Part shown: piece by piece, positions 9,191-17,789 of the stretch
Numbering within the stretch: position 1 is the first letter of the stretch
How the letters are laid out: every line of letters begins with the position of its first letter
From: Clostridia bacterium
GTDB taxonomy: Bacteria; Bacillota; Clostridia; Oscillospirales; Acutalibacteraceae
Assembly (NCBI GenBank): GCA_017406805.1
Contig: JAFQXU010000011.1
Span: 1-33,674, forward strand
DNA: 33,674 nucleotides
Direction of reading: 5' to 3'
Position numbers and translations under genes: made by a program
Notes under the pieces: generated by a model
Told to the model about the DNA's origin: nothing
Seen by the model: the letters and a program-made list of their open reading frames with translations, nothing else
The model's database searches: none

Positions 9191-10885
9191 TTAGTTGATA
9201 AATGTCTGAAATTCATATTCGTTTTGAAAAGCCCTATTATTTCTTTCAAGTTCATTGGCTATCAAATTTGCATAAGAGACGGCGGAAAACCTATCTTTCA
9301 AAGTTCCGCCATTGTTTTCGATTTTTATTCTTCCTTCAATTATCGTAAAACTTAAGTTTACCATCTCATTTATGAGTGCTGTTGTTTGATAGAAAGGCTC
9401 TTGAAATAGCACTTGATTTTCAATGTCTAAACTGCCGAATTTCTTTATTTTGCCAAGATTTTCATTTGCTTCGTTCTCGTGTATTAGAAGTCGCAGTTTA
9501 CCCTGTCTTACTGAATCCCGAAGTGAAACAGCTGCATCGGAGTTAAACTGGGCACTCGCTTTAATGGAATAAATAACTTTAGGAGCATCGGGGCTTTTGC
9601 ACCTATTTGCCATGCTCTCATCATTAATACAAGACCATGCCGGATAAACTATGTTTCTTTCATCGTCTGCTTGTTCTTGAACAAGATTATCAAAAACTCC
9701 AATTCCAACACCTTGCGAGTCAAGGACTATATAGTCGCAATCGAGGTCATAAAAGAGTCTGCGTGCCTTTATTGCTTGGTTAAACGTATGTCCGCCTTTG
9801 GTGGTTGTCATATAAACAACGTTTCGCAAGTATCTATTTTGCCCATAGGGAATAAGCTGTAAAACGCTAAAACAAGAAGCATCGCTTTCTTTTCCGCCTT
9901 GTGTTGCTACGTCAATAGAAAGTATTCTTATCTCTCCATTTTTCTTGATTGGGTACTTTAAGCTGCTATCGTTTAAAAGATTGTAGTAATGCTTTGGATA
10001 GATAGGTTTTAATAATTTTCTTGCCGAAGAAAGTTCATCAAATGAGTAAAAAGCATTTTCGGACTGCCCGAAAAATAGCGAATCCATTTCCATCATCCAA
10101 CCGATTGAGTCCCAATCATCTTCAAGCATTTCGTCCCTAATTTGCTCGGTAGGATAATATCCTTGCGACACGGGAAGTTGATACGGAAACCCAACGCAAC
10201 AATAATTATCGCCTTTAATCATTGACTTGAAAAAAGACTTAAACTTTGCGTAGCTGTAATGATATTTATAGTACGCAGAGGATAGGTAAAGCTCGGTATT
10301 TGGCTCTTTTGGATAGTCTTTGTATTTGGTTTTTAGAAAAAATCTCGGTGTTCGCTGCCCAGCTTTAAATTTACGAATGACTTTATCTAAAATATTTTTC
10401 TTTATTTGCACAAACTCATCTGCCAAAATAAAGTTTGCTCTTGCACTCCTTGCAGAATCCGCAGCAGTTACAACTTGTATTGATGAACCATTTTTAAAAT
10501 GAACACTTGCAACACTAAGACTGATTTTATAATCATCAATTTCGTTTCGAAGATTAGTAGACGAGGTCATAAAATCCTCAATAATTTTCTTAATGATATT
10601 CACACTCTGCCCACGTTTTCCGGCTGCAATACAAATTTTAATTCCGGGATATAAAATACATTTTAGAACGCAGACAATCGCAGCAATAAGGGATTTACCC
10701 ATACCACGACTTGCAATAATCATAGTGTAGTTGTACTTAAAACACATAATTATTAATGCTTGCTGAAAAGGTTTAAGCCATTTCATTCCAAGATAATCAA
10801 CCGCTAATCTATGAGGATTCTCTCGATAAAAAGCTACCCATTTTCCGACACCACGCCTAAGCTTTTTGAGTTTATCGCTACTCAT
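9191..10885 (-). CDS. terL: Phage terminase large subunit
   Basis: The 564-residue protein carries the two expected modules of the packaging motor. The N-terminal ATPase has a Walker A-type loop ASRGMGKS at residues 58-65 and a Walker B-like strand ending ADEF near residue 155. The C-terminal RNase H-fold nuclease shows acidic residues in ILSIDVATQGG near residue 325 and YIVLDSQGVG near residue 390. It cleaves concatemeric DNA and pumps it through the portal. Its start overlaps the small terminase gene by 8 nt and the portal follows after 14 nt. The frame is intact, so the packaging engine could be made even though the capsid genes are missing from this window. Confidence 0.92.
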   Translation of the reverse strand: MSSDKLKKLRRGVGKWVAFYRENPHRLAVDYLGMKWLKPFQQALIIMCFKYNYTMIIASRGMGKSLIAAIVCVLKCILYPGIKICIAAGKRGQSVNIIKKIIEDFMTSSTNLRNEIDDYKISLSVASVHFKNGSSIQVVTAADSARSARANFILADEFVQIKKNILDKVIRKFKAGQRTPRFFLKTKYKDYPKEPNTELYLSSAYYKYHYSYAKFKSFFKSMIKGDNYCCVGFPYQLPVSQGYYPTEQIRDEMLEDDWDSIGWMMEMDSLFFGQSENAFYSFDELSSARKLLKPIYPKHYYNLLNDSSLKYPIKKNGEIRILSIDVATQGGKESDASCFSVLQLIPYGQNRYLRNVVYMTTTKGGHTFNQAIKARRLFYDLDCDYIVLDSQGVGIGVFDNLVQEQADDERNIVYPAWSCINDESMANRCKSPDAPKVIYSIKASAQFNSDAAVSLRDSVRQGKLRLLIHENEANENLGKIKKFGSLDIENQVLFQEPFYQTTALINEMVNLSFTIIEGRIKIENNGGTLKDRFSAVSYANLIANELERNNRAFQNEYEFQTFIN

Positions 10886-11846
10886 TTTGTTTCTCGCTTT
10901 CCGTAAATCCGTTTTCGCTTAGGTATTCGAAAACATCTTCATCGGGAGCATCTTTAATGTCATCAATTTCAGCTCGGTACTTCTGCATTTCTTCTTCATA
11001 ATCTTTGGAATATCGGTTTTTAATCCCAAGCATTTTTGAAAGGTGTCCGAGAAAATAGATATTAAAAAGCTTAACTATCCCGTCAACATCTTTCCATTCA
11101 GGATTTACGTCAGGTATCGGGTCCTCGTTTTCAAACATTTCTATCATAACCCCAAGCGGTCTTTCAGCAGTTTTCTCGTCATTTTCGACTTGAATTGGCT
11201 TTAAATTTGCACTTGACAAAGTGTCTTGAAATGTTTTCTGAAGTCTGCTCCAAAGGTCGACTTCTCCATTTTGAATGGCTTTCTGTTGCTGAAGCTTTAT
11301 TACACATAAATCCCGAACCAAACTTTCTCTTGCCATGCTGTCAATTAAAACTTTTGATTTCCACTCTGAAAACTTACCCTCTAGAAATTGGTATTCCTCA
11401 TATGAAAATCCATAACCCCAAACTTTAATATATTTGCTGGATATTTTTCTTGCTTTGGTTTCAAAGCTTTCACTCTCACTTATATCTTCGTAATCACTAC
11501 TGAAAAGATAATCATCAAAAGTTTTGTTAATGTATGGAACTAAATTGATTTTAGATAAGTAAGCATTCATACGATTTGACTGATTGGAGTTGTTCGAAGC
11601 TTCAAAAAGTGAATCACAAAAGTATATGTCGAGGAGCATACACATTCGCTTTATAGTCTTGCATTCATCGCCATCAAACTTTTCAAGATACTTTGTGTAT
11701 ATCTCTCCGACACAAGTTTTACAGATAGTTAAAAAACCACCATTGCCTTTATATAGCATTGACCTTGTTGGTGTAAAAGCATTACTTTTTCGCCTAAATT
11801 CATCGCCGCATACCGAACACCTATATCTTTGTTCTCTTTGTTTCAT
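10878..11846 (-). CDS. Terminase small subunit-like protein with N-terminal zinc ribbon
   Basis: This 322-residue protein sits where the DNA-recognition subunit of terminase belongs, overlapping the large subunit gene by 8 nt and the HU gene by 4 nt (ATGA). Residues 10-45 carry CxxC pairs (C10, C13 and C42, C45) spaced as in a zinc ribbon. The rest is mostly helical, with coiled-coil potential around 170-215 (IKLQQQKAIQNGEVDLW) and an acidic C-terminus after residue 290. It is longer than simple small terminases (about 150-200 aa) but similar zinc-ribbon proteins occur upstream of terL in clostridial phages. Assignment rests mainly on position and the DNA-binding-type N-terminus. Confidence 0.65.
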   Translation of the reverse strand: MKQREQRYRCSVCGDEFRRKSNAFTPTRSMLYKGNGGFLTICKTCVGEIYTKYLEKFDGDECKTIKRMCMLLDIYFCDSLFEASNNSNQSNRMNAYLSKINLVPYINKTFDDYLFSSDYEDISESESFETKARKISSKYIKVWGYGFSYEEYQFLEGKFSEWKSKVLIDSMARESLVRDLCVIKLQQQKAIQNGEVDLWSRLQKTFQDTLSSANLKPIQVENDEKTAERPLGVMIEMFENEDPIPDVNPEWKDVDGIVKLFNIYFLGHLSKMLGIKNRYSKDYEEEMQKYRAEIDDIKDAPDEDVFEYLSENGFTESEKQNE

Positions 11847-12130
11847 AAGCTATCAGCACTTTTTGCAGCAGCTCTTAATATTGATCCAGGTCTGAATACT
11901 ACTTTCGTACCTCCTTTAATTAAAATCGGTTTTGCTGTTCTTGGGTCAGTACCCATACGGTCTTTAACCTCTTTTGTACTGATTTCTAGGAATCCATGAA
12001 TATTAATTTTTTCTCCCGAAGCGACCATGTCTGTAATTAACTCGCTTAAGCTTTTTAAAACTCTTTCGGATTCACAAATTTTCAAATTAGCGTATTCGGC
12101 ATACTTTCTTATGAATTGTTTTTTGTTCAT
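11843..12130 (-). CDS. HU/IHF-family DNA-binding protein
   Basis: The 95-residue length and sequence match the HU family: the N-terminal helical pair MNKKQFIRKYAEYANL, the GEKINIHGFLEISTKEV strand region, the arm with RTAKPI, and the closing strand and helix VVFRPGSILRAA. The arm motif KDRMGTDPRTAKPI near residues 56-69 contains the conserved RNP/RTA-P type loop that inserts into the minor groove. HU dimers bend DNA and could assist packaging-site recognition or late promoters. It is the first gene after a terminator and is translationally coupled to the small terminase gene. A ribosome site AAAGGAG lies upstream. Phage-encoded HU next to terminase is seen in Firmicutes phages. Confidence 0.9.
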   Translation of the reverse strand: MNKKQFIRKYAEYANLKICESERVLKSLSELITDMVASGEKINIHGFLEISTKEVKDRMGTDPRTAKPILIKGGTKVVFRPGSILRAAAKSADSL

Positions 12131-12170
12131 TTTCAGCCTACTCCTTTACTTTTAATTTAATTTTTCGCAA

Positions 12171-12195
12171 GAAAAATAGCTCTCTTTCGAGAGCT
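12171..12195 (-). terminator. Intrinsic terminator between late regulator and HU gene
   Basis: AGCTCTC at 12178-12184 and GAGAGCT at 12189-12195 form a 7-bp stem with a 4-nt loop. On the minus strand it is followed by ATTTTTC. It separates the regulator transcript from the HU-terminase operon, consistent with a regulator that controls a late promoter or anti-termination. Confidence 0.75.
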
Positions 12196-12232
12196 TATAT
12201 TTCCACATTTTATATTGTGTACCAAAAAAGTA

Positions 12233-12631
12233 CTACATAGTGCTACAAGTTTTATTTTCCTCTTTTTTAAAATATCTGTAAAGACGCATCCTAAGTCCTT
12301 GCACTGTGTTTCCCCCACCGATTTTAAAAGCCGTTTTTTGCCAACTATAATTATTAACATATCTGTAAGTTAAAACCAAACGCACAATCGGGTCATCAAC
12401 ATTTTCGATATAATCTGTCAGTTCTTCGCAAAGTTTCGAAAGAGTTCCTTGAATGCCAATTATTTTGATTACGGAATACCCGATTTTATCTGAAATACTT
12501 TTTGAAATTGGCATACCGGTTATAACTGAAGATTTTAGTTCCGCTAAGGCATTAAGTTCTGTTAGCCTTTCTTGGTGCATTTTAATTTCTTTCTTAAGGT
12601 AATGGAGCTGTGAAAGTTGCTTGATTGTCAT
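12233..12631 (-). CDS. DUF1492/ArpU-like phage late transcription regulator
   Basis: The 132-residue protein has an N-terminal coiled coil (about 5-35, LHYLKKEIKMHQERLTEL), a central helical section and a C-terminal sigma-70 region 4-like helix-turn-helix: VRLVLTYRYVNNYSWQKTAFKIGG followed by TVQGLRMRLYRYFKK. This is the plan of DUF1492/ArpU-type proteins, which are encoded just before terminase genes in Firmicutes phages and are thought to switch on late transcription. It is separated from the HU gene by 102 nt with an intrinsic terminator. The start has a GCAGGATG ribosome site. I am confident of the type, less of the exact family. Confidence 0.75.
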   Translation of the reverse strand: MTIKQLSQLHYLKKEIKMHQERLTELNALAELKSSVITGMPISKSISDKIGYSVIKIIGIQGTLSKLCEELTDYIENVDDPIVRLVLTYRYVNNYSWQKTAFKIGGGNTVQGLRMRLYRYFKKEENKTCSTM

Positions 12632-12828
12632 AGAAACATCCTGCCTTTTAATCTAAATATTCTGCGCCTATTAGTGCATATGTCATACTTAGATTGTAGC
12701 AGTTAAAAATTACATACTCCTATACCATATTTTACCGTATTGATAATATTTATCACCGGAAATTAATTTTAAAATAGGAAACCTCTATTTCTGTGTACTT
12801 ATTTAGTTATTAGCTTGATTGGGAATTA

Positions 12829-12857
12829 TTGACTTTTACAAGTATTTATGGTATAAT
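12829..12857 (+). promoter_or_regulatory. Sigma-A-type promoter for the 445-aa gene
   Basis: TTGACT at 12829-12834 and TATAAT at 12852-12857 with a 17-nt spacer. A strong AAGGAGGAAG ribosome site at 12901-12910 follows, 5 nt before ATG 12916. Confidence 0.85.
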
Positions 12858-12915
12858 ATGATAGTATTTAAAATGTCAAACACTTTACAAGATATATACA
12901 AAGGAGGAAGAACTC

Positions 12916-14253
12916 ATGCAAAAATCAAACCAAAACAAAAAAATAATAAAATTAATGTCGGGAGTGTTAGCAATACTCACTATTTCATCTCCGACTTCAC
13001 TCGCGACAAAACCAATTCAGTTAGAAGATAAACCGGGGATACTAGAAAAATTTAAAAGTTTTGCTTGGACTGCTGCAATTATTGGTGGTGCGATAATTAT
13101 TACCGGTGCAATAATTTATGGTATATCAAAAATTAAGGAATCAAGAAGCATAGAAGGATTCAAACGTAACTTAGACCTTGCTTTAAAAGATATAACAAAT
13201 AAAGCTGACGTAGAATATATGTTAAACGAAATCAAAGAAATGCTGGTACCCAAAGTAGAAAACAATAGAATAAATGAGTTCGAAATCAGATTCGCAGAAT
13301 TTAAAACCAAAGTACAAACTTTGGACAATATCAACGCTGCAAAAAGGGAATTACTACAAGGTTTACATGCGATTGTAAAAGCTTTTAATGTACGCTTTGA
13401 TACTAATGAATTTAATAATCTCAAATCAAATAAAACAGGAAAAAATGCAGAAGGGTCTAAACATGAAAGTAATAAGCCCAAATTACAATTACCAAGCGAA
13501 TTTAAAGTGTTTAAAATAGCCGTAATCGGCAGTCATATCGATGGTAATAAAGCTATGCCTCATATATCTAGAGACGGTTTAAACTTAAATAAATTCACTG
13601 TAGATAAACTGTGTTCATGTGGAGTAGGGAATAAATTGAGTGAATATGATGTGGCGAGTGTAGATAATAATTTAAAGAATGAAGAAATTGAATTATATGA
13701 AAACTATCCCGAAAGATTGCCGAAAGATTCAATGCTTATTAGTAGAGATGGTGGATGGGTAGCACTTAGTTTTTATTACATAAGTAATTGTGCTGAAGCT
13801 GAAAAGATTATACCGGAATGTCAGTATGCTATTTGCCCGTTTGATGCTGATTCAGATGAAATAAAAGGCAACATAGACGATTGTGAATTAAAAAAACGTT
13901 TAACAGAGCTTAGAGATTTTATAAGACAGTATAACAAAACGTGCGATATTAGATTTTTATATTATATAGATAATATAAAACAGGCTGATGATGTTGGTAG
14001 ATATCAGAGGACTATTAGTGAATTTTCTAGAGATCTTTATAATGATGATCCAAAATTGGCATTACAGCAAGAAGTACAATCACACTCATTGTCCAAAGAA
14101 AATGGACAATGTTATAGGGAATGCTTTAACAGTATTTTGGTTTCTTCGAATCGGAAAGTTGAAGAATTTGAACAACTTCCAAATAAAAAAGTTTTAAAGA
14201 TTAATTACCTTGAAGTTTTAGAAAAAATTACATTTGCAAATGAATTAAATTAA
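12916..14253 (+). CDS. Membrane/secreted protein with duplicated GTPase-like domain
   Basis: This 445-residue protein is not a known family to me. Residues 1-31 form a basic-then-hydrophobic signal or first membrane segment. Residues 50-72 (AWTAAIIGGAIIITGAIIYGI) are a clear membrane span, and 75-165 are helical and charged. From L192 to the end it matches residues 38-292 of the 508-aa protein encoded at 17790-19316, in the opposite orientation and at high identity. The shared domain opens with a strand and glycine-rich loop (FKIAVIGSHIDGNKA) that resembles a degenerate P-loop, and later has an FLYYIDNIKQAD strand where NKxD would be in a GTPase. It stops just after the shared domain, so it lacks the 216-residue C-terminal part of the paralogue. 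The strong promoter and ribosome site suggest high expression. GTPase ancestry is inference. Confidence 0.75.
   Translation: MQKSNQNKKIIKLMSGVLAILTISSPTSLATKPIQLEDKPGILEKFKSFAWTAAIIGGAIIITGAIIYGISKIKESRSIEGFKRNLDLALKDITNKADVEYMLNEIKEMLVPKVENNRINEFEIRFAEFKTKVQTLDNINAAKRELLQGLHAIVKAFNVRFDTNEFNNLKSNKTGKNAEGSKHESNKPKLQLPSEFKVFKIAVIGSHIDGNKAMPHISRDGLNLNKFTVDKLCSCGVGNKLSEYDVASVDNNLKNEEIELYENYPERLPKDSMLISRDGGWVALSFYYISNCAEAEKIIPECQYAICPFDADSDEIKGNIDDCELKKRLTELRDFIRQYNKTCDIRFLYYIDNIKQADDVGRYQRTISEFSRDLYNDDPKLALQQEVQSHSLSKENGQCYRECFNSILVSSNRKVEEFEQLPNKKVLKINYLEVLEKITFANELN
13488..14249 (+). repeat. Inverted duplication, copy A
   Basis: About 762 bp matching the minus strand of 18439-19206. Boundaries are sharp: similarity begins at ATTACCAAGCG and ends at GAATTAAA. 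Copy B has 6 extra nucleotides (two codons). Protein identity is roughly 85 percent by eye, with long identical nucleotide runs including synonymous sites. The pair flanks the secreted-GTPase genes. Confidence 0.9.
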
Positions 14254-14267
14254 TTTTTATATATAAA

Positions 14268-14296
14268 AAGCGCCTAACATAAGGCGCTTAATTTTT
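14268..14296 (+). terminator. Bidirectional terminator between convergent genes
   Basis: AAGCGCC at 14268-14274 and GGCGCTT at 14283-14289 form a 7-bp stem, followed by AATTTTTT. On the other strand the stem is followed by TTTTTATATA, so it can also serve the minus-strand operon ending at 14332. Confidence 0.85.
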
Positions 14297-14331
14297 TATT
14301 CAATTCTGTCTAATCAAAGAAAAACTGATTA

Positions 14332-15087
14332 TTATTTTTTCACACAAACCGCTACTATTACTGCTATTATAACCATTACAATCATAGTTACACCAACACC
14401 AAAACCTACACCATATCTAAAATTACGGGTTTTCATACGTCCAAAACAAGTACTATCACGAATTTCAAGAGCTACTTCTAATTGACGAATGTTATCCCTT
14501 GCGGCATTTAATTCCTGTTGTAACCTATCCTTTTCCTCTCTATTTAATGCGGTATTTCTCTCTATAATATCATGCAATTCCGGAACCACGTTATCTGTAA
14601 AATCACGCAAAACGTCTATACGTTCGTTAATATTATTACGCTGATTTACAATGTCATCATTACGACTTTTTGTAACACTAATCAAAATAGCACCATTTTG
14701 ATCATTTTTTGTCAAATCAGAAAATTCATGATTAACGGGTTGGTGTGATCTTTGTTCGGCAGCTAAATTATTGTGAGAAGTAATAACTTTTATTGCTTCT
14801 AACTGCTGCTTTGAATTTTCAATAAACTGTGTACCAGTCGGCTGAAAATGCATTTGAATATAATTTAATGCTTCCATTATTTTATTTTTTTCTGTTTCAG
14901 TAATGCTAGTACATTCATTGACCATTTGTATTACATCTGATATTTTTATATTTCTCTCAAAATTATGTACTGCAGGCTTCATAGCAGAAACTTTGGTAGA
15001 AATAGTTGTAAATAACCCTGATATAATCAGTAAAAACGACATCAAAAAGCAAAAAAATTTTTTAGCCATTTTATTGTTCATTTTCAT
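14332..15087 (-). CDS. Secreted coiled-coil protein with C-terminal membrane anchor
   Basis: The 251-residue protein has a signal peptide-like N-terminus (about 9-35, FFCFLMSFLLIISGLF with a VSA-MK cleavage-like end), a helical, charged body with coiled-coil tendency at 155-210 (REEKDRLQQELNAARDNIRQLE), and a strong C-terminal membrane span at about 225-248 that ends in KK. A coiled coil running into a C-terminal anchor with only a few residues beyond is the plan of SNARE proteins and of bacterial inclusion-membrane proteins. I see that architecture, not a proven homology. It is the last gene of the GTPase operon, 8 nt after the preceding stop, and its transcript can end at the hairpin at 14268-14289. 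In its own cell it could instead be a surface protein anchored in the membrane. Confidence 0.7.
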   Translation of the reverse strand: MKMNNKMAKKFFCFLMSFLLIISGLFTTISTKVSAMKPAVHNFERNIKISDVIQMVNECTSITETEKNKIMEALNYIQMHFQPTGTQFIENSKQQLEAIKVITSHNNLAAEQRSHQPVNHEFSDLTKNDQNGAILISVTKSRNDDIVNQRNNINERIDVLRDFTDNVVPELHDIIERNTALNREEKDRLQQELNAARDNIRQLEVALEIRDSTCFGRMKTRNFRYGVGFGVGVTMIVMVIIAVIVAVCVKK

Positions 15088-15095
15088 ACCTACCT

Positions 15096-16544
15096 TTATT
15101 TTTTCTTTAAATACTTAATAGCTGCGTGTAATTCAGATTTGCCCCAAAATCTTGACCACCACGAAGTACTACCTTCACCTATTTCTAAAGCCGCCCTTAT
15201 TTTCGCTTTTATATCGTCGGGCATTCCGTTTACTTTCCTATTAATGTCATCTCTAAATTCTTCATATTGGCCTTGTAATACTGTTATACTTTCAATTATC
15301 GGACTCATTGCTTCCACTCTGCCTAATACACCAGCCACTTGAGTTGTAGTTTGTTGGTCAATTTCTCGTATATGCTTTTCTTGATTAAATATTGCTTGAT
15401 GTGCTTCACTAACTTTTTCATTAAGCTTTTTTCTTGTTTCCTCTATTGCAAAACGTATATTTTCTAAATTATTGTCCATCAATTGTTCATTAGCATCTTG
15501 TCTTCTTGATAGGCTCTCAAGGGCTTCGTGAATTGCTCCACCAAATTCATTATTCGCATGTTCAAACTGAACAATTTGTTCATTCACATCATTTTTGAAT
15601 GCATTATAAGCATCTTGGAAAGTACCATATTGTGCGGAAATATTTCTAATCTCATTTATAACTTCCTGACATCCTTTAGGGTCCATATGCCCATCACGCG
15701 AAAATATGCTCACTACTTTTTCTAAAATTTTCCACGAATCATTTCCTAACTGATTTAATTCTTCACGAAACTCTTGTCTTATATTCATAACTTCTAATTC
15801 CAAGGTGGCTATTCTTTTACTATTGTCATTTGCCTGATTCTTCAGCTCAATTATCTGATTACTATTCTTAAAAATTTGTAAGAAACTATTTACCGACATA
15901 GGTAAAGCCTCTGTATGTATTAATTTCGAACTATTTAGATCACCTAGTTTCTTTTCTATTTCAAAAAAGCTTTCTCTAATATCAGCTCCATTTTTTATTA
16001 TCAAAAAATCGAAAACATCTCTTTTAACAAAGTTGCCGCTTGCGTCACTTTCAACATTCTGCATAAATTTTATGCTATCCAATGTCTTTAGCCATTGCTG
16101 TTCGTCTTTTATGCCCTTGCAAATAAGTACCATCTTCTTGTTATTGTTATTTGTTTCTGCTATATTACTTCGTGTTTCCCCAATATAATCATAAATCCTT
16201 TCTCTTATTTTTTCAGGTTTCGAAAAATCCACAACCATAAAAACAATATCAGATTCTGAGATGATTTCTTTGTCAATATTATTATTTACATCTAAATTTA
16301 TCTTTCGAAATCTATAAAGAAATACATCCTCCTGATTATCTAATACGTGTATCCCCCAAGTATATGGGCCATCCGGAGTTGAAGTGTTGCTATTAAAGAA
16401 TATATTCTTAACAGTATCTTCTACAGATTCACCTACAAAAGCTACATTTAAAATATAATTTTGAGCAAATGCTACATTTGAAAATAAAAACATACTTGCA
16501 CCAACAAAACTTGAAACTAAAATTTTTTTGACTAATTTTTTCAT
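15096..16544 (-). CDS. Secreted GTPase-like protein lacking a P-loop, with long coiled coils
   Basis: The frame opens at GTG 16553, but ATG 16544 is preferred because AAGGAAG lies 10 nt before it and it gives a clean signal peptide ending AFA-Q at residue 27. Residues 30-200 align in plan with the neighbouring 371-aa GTPase: strand NVAFVGES at the P-loop position but without GK[ST], SDIVFMVVDFSKPEKI as the fourth strand, MVLICKGIKDE where NKxD belongs, and DFLIIKNGAD near the SAK position. It therefore looks like a pseudo-GTPase. Residues about 220-265 and 315-430 are long helices with heptad character. The end (STSWWSRFWGKSELH) is Trp-rich and could contact membranes. It follows the 371-aa gene by 127 nt and is 8 nt from the next gene. 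Binding of a host or bacterial partner is plausible; no enzyme activity is evident. Confidence 0.75.
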   Translation of the reverse strand: MKKLVKKILVSSFVGASMFLFSNVAFAQNYILNVAFVGESVEDTVKNIFFNSNTSTPDGPYTWGIHVLDNQEDVFLYRFRKINLDVNNNIDKEIISESDIVFMVVDFSKPEKIRERIYDYIGETRSNIAETNNNNKKMVLICKGIKDEQQWLKTLDSIKFMQNVESDASGNFVKRDVFDFLIIKNGADIRESFFEIEKKLGDLNSSKLIHTEALPMSVNSFLQIFKNSNQIIELKNQANDNSKRIATLELEVMNIRQEFREELNQLGNDSWKILEKVVSIFSRDGHMDPKGCQEVINEIRNISAQYGTFQDAYNAFKNDVNEQIVQFEHANNEFGGAIHEALESLSRRQDANEQLMDNNLENIRFAIEETRKKLNEKVSEAHQAIFNQEKHIREIDQQTTTQVAGVLGRVEAMSPIIESITVLQGQYEEFRDDINRKVNGMPDDIKAKIRAALEIGEGSTSWWSRFWGKSELHAAIKYLKKK

Positions 16545-16671
16545 AGTATTCACACTTCCTTAATTTATTTTTTCATAAGTAATGTTTTACACTGATAAGT
16601 TTACCTAATATGACAATCTCGCTGTTTAAAGTAGCTACCATGCTTATTTTACCAAACATACCGTTATTGTA

Positions 16672-17787
16672 TCACATTATACTACACCGGTCCTCCTTAT
16701 TATGTCTGCATTTCTCTGAACAATATCTAGCATTAGAATTTTTGTTCTTACTGGCGACTTTTAACTCATGGGGTAAAAATTTTTTCTTCCCAAAGTTTGG
16801 ACAATCTTTACCATTTGCGCAGTCTTGTCCTTCTGCATCACGATGACAACGTTCACAGCAATAGAGTCCATTTTCCTTCACAACTATACCCCCATCGGAC
16901 ATTAAAAATCTTATACCGTTACGTCGATGAGAACATTCTTCATAAAGGCATAAAAACCCTTCAGCATTTAGGATACAGTCTCTACTGCAATACTTGCTGT
17001 TATCATTTACATTTGGAATAAACAATCTTCCCGGTCTTGGGCAACTATCGTATGCACAAATTTTAAACCGCGTTCCGGCGTTTCTATTGAAGCTTCCCCT
17101 ATTTAATCTTAAAAATTCTTTAATGATATTTTTCAACCCATCAATTCCAACATTAGTTTTAGCAGAAACGATAATGCCTTTCATAAAATTTCTTTCATTT
17201 TCTGGTATGTTGTTATTGTTATCACCAATTCCCGTTGTATGTGCAATAATAGCATGATTTAACGTGTCTTCACACAATTGTAGGTCCATAGGATTAAGTG
17301 TATCAGATTTATTAACAACTATAATCGCACCTATACCTCTTCTGTCATAAATTCTCAAGCATCGGTCACACGCTTCACAAATTGGGTTCCTATATTGACA
17401 CCCTATCTGTCTATCTAATGGATCAATTACTACAAGTACCAAAGATATATCATCCCTAGGGATCATTTTTAATTGTTGATCAACATCTATATTATCATTT
17501 CGCAATAATCCAGGAGCATCATAAAAATAACAAGTAAATGTATCGTTACCAATAGAATATGAAGTATAAATACCGCCCATACCATCCTCATTCCACCTTG
17601 TGGGTCTATGTTCCACATCAAATTCCCTTCCACATAAGCGATTTACAATATTCGTTTTACCTGCCATTGTTTTACCAATAAGTACTATTTTAATATTATA
17701 ATTATCAGCAAAACATTTATTTGAAACTAAAAACATTCCTGAAATTACAAAACACAAAACCAAAAATTTTTTAATTATTTGTTTCAT
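16672..17787 (-). CDS. Secreted small GTPase with three Cys-rich modules and a C-terminal CaaX box
   Basis: The 371-residue protein starts with a Sec signal peptide (1-27, ending KCFA-D). A complete small-GTPase domain follows: P-loop GKTMAGKT 38-45, DAPG 90-93, NKSD 159-162 and SAK 208-210. Spacing and motifs fit Rab/Era/TRAFAC-class GTPases, with a short Cys cluster (C130, C137, C140, C143) inserted between strand 4 and the NKSD loop. From about 230 to 365 come three tandem units of the form C-x(4-5)-C, about 20-35 residues, Y-C-x(3)-C (starting CAYDSC, CLYEEC, CANGKDC), probably zinc-binding. The last four residues before the TGA stop are CSIM, identical to the farnesylation box of human prelamin A. 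A signal peptide plus a CaaX box suggests export into a eukaryotic cytosol and lipidation there. It starts 2 nt after the 508-aa stop, so the two are co-translated. Confidence 0.85.
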   Translation of the reverse strand: MKQIIKKFLVLCFVISGMFLVSNKCFADNYNIKIVLIGKTMAGKTNIVNRLCGREFDVEHRPTRWNEDGMGGIYTSYSIGNDTFTCYFYDAPGLLRNDNIDVDQQLKMIPRDDISLVLVVIDPLDRQIGCQYRNPICEACDRCLRIYDRRGIGAIIVVNKSDTLNPMDLQLCEDTLNHAIIAHTTGIGDNNNNIPENERNFMKGIIVSAKTNVGIDGLKNIIKEFLRLNRGSFNRNAGTRFKICAYDSCPRPGRLFIPNVNDNSKYCSRDCILNAEGFLCLYEECSHRRNGIRFLMSDGGIVVKENGLYCCERCHRDAEGQDCANGKDCPNFGKKKFLPHELKVASKNKNSNARYCSEKCRHNKEDRCSIM

Positions 17788-17789
17788 TA

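Larger units (their letters stand above)
1..12631 (-). mobile_element. Decayed siphophage-type prophage, late region
   Basis: A continuous minus-strand block in classical late-gene order: late regulator, HU, small and large terminase, portal, protease/scaffold, tape-measure C-terminus, distal tail protein and tail protein. Gaps are mostly 13-14 nt and several genes overlap. Lysis genes would lie left of position 1. Early, replication and lysogeny genes do not follow on the right, where secreted-effector-like genes begin at 12829. Capsid, connector and tail-tube genes are absent, apparently through a deletion inside the 5082-6569 gene. The remaining frames are intact, so the damage looks recent. 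The right boundary is simply the last recognisable phage gene; no attachment site was identified. Confidence 0.85.
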
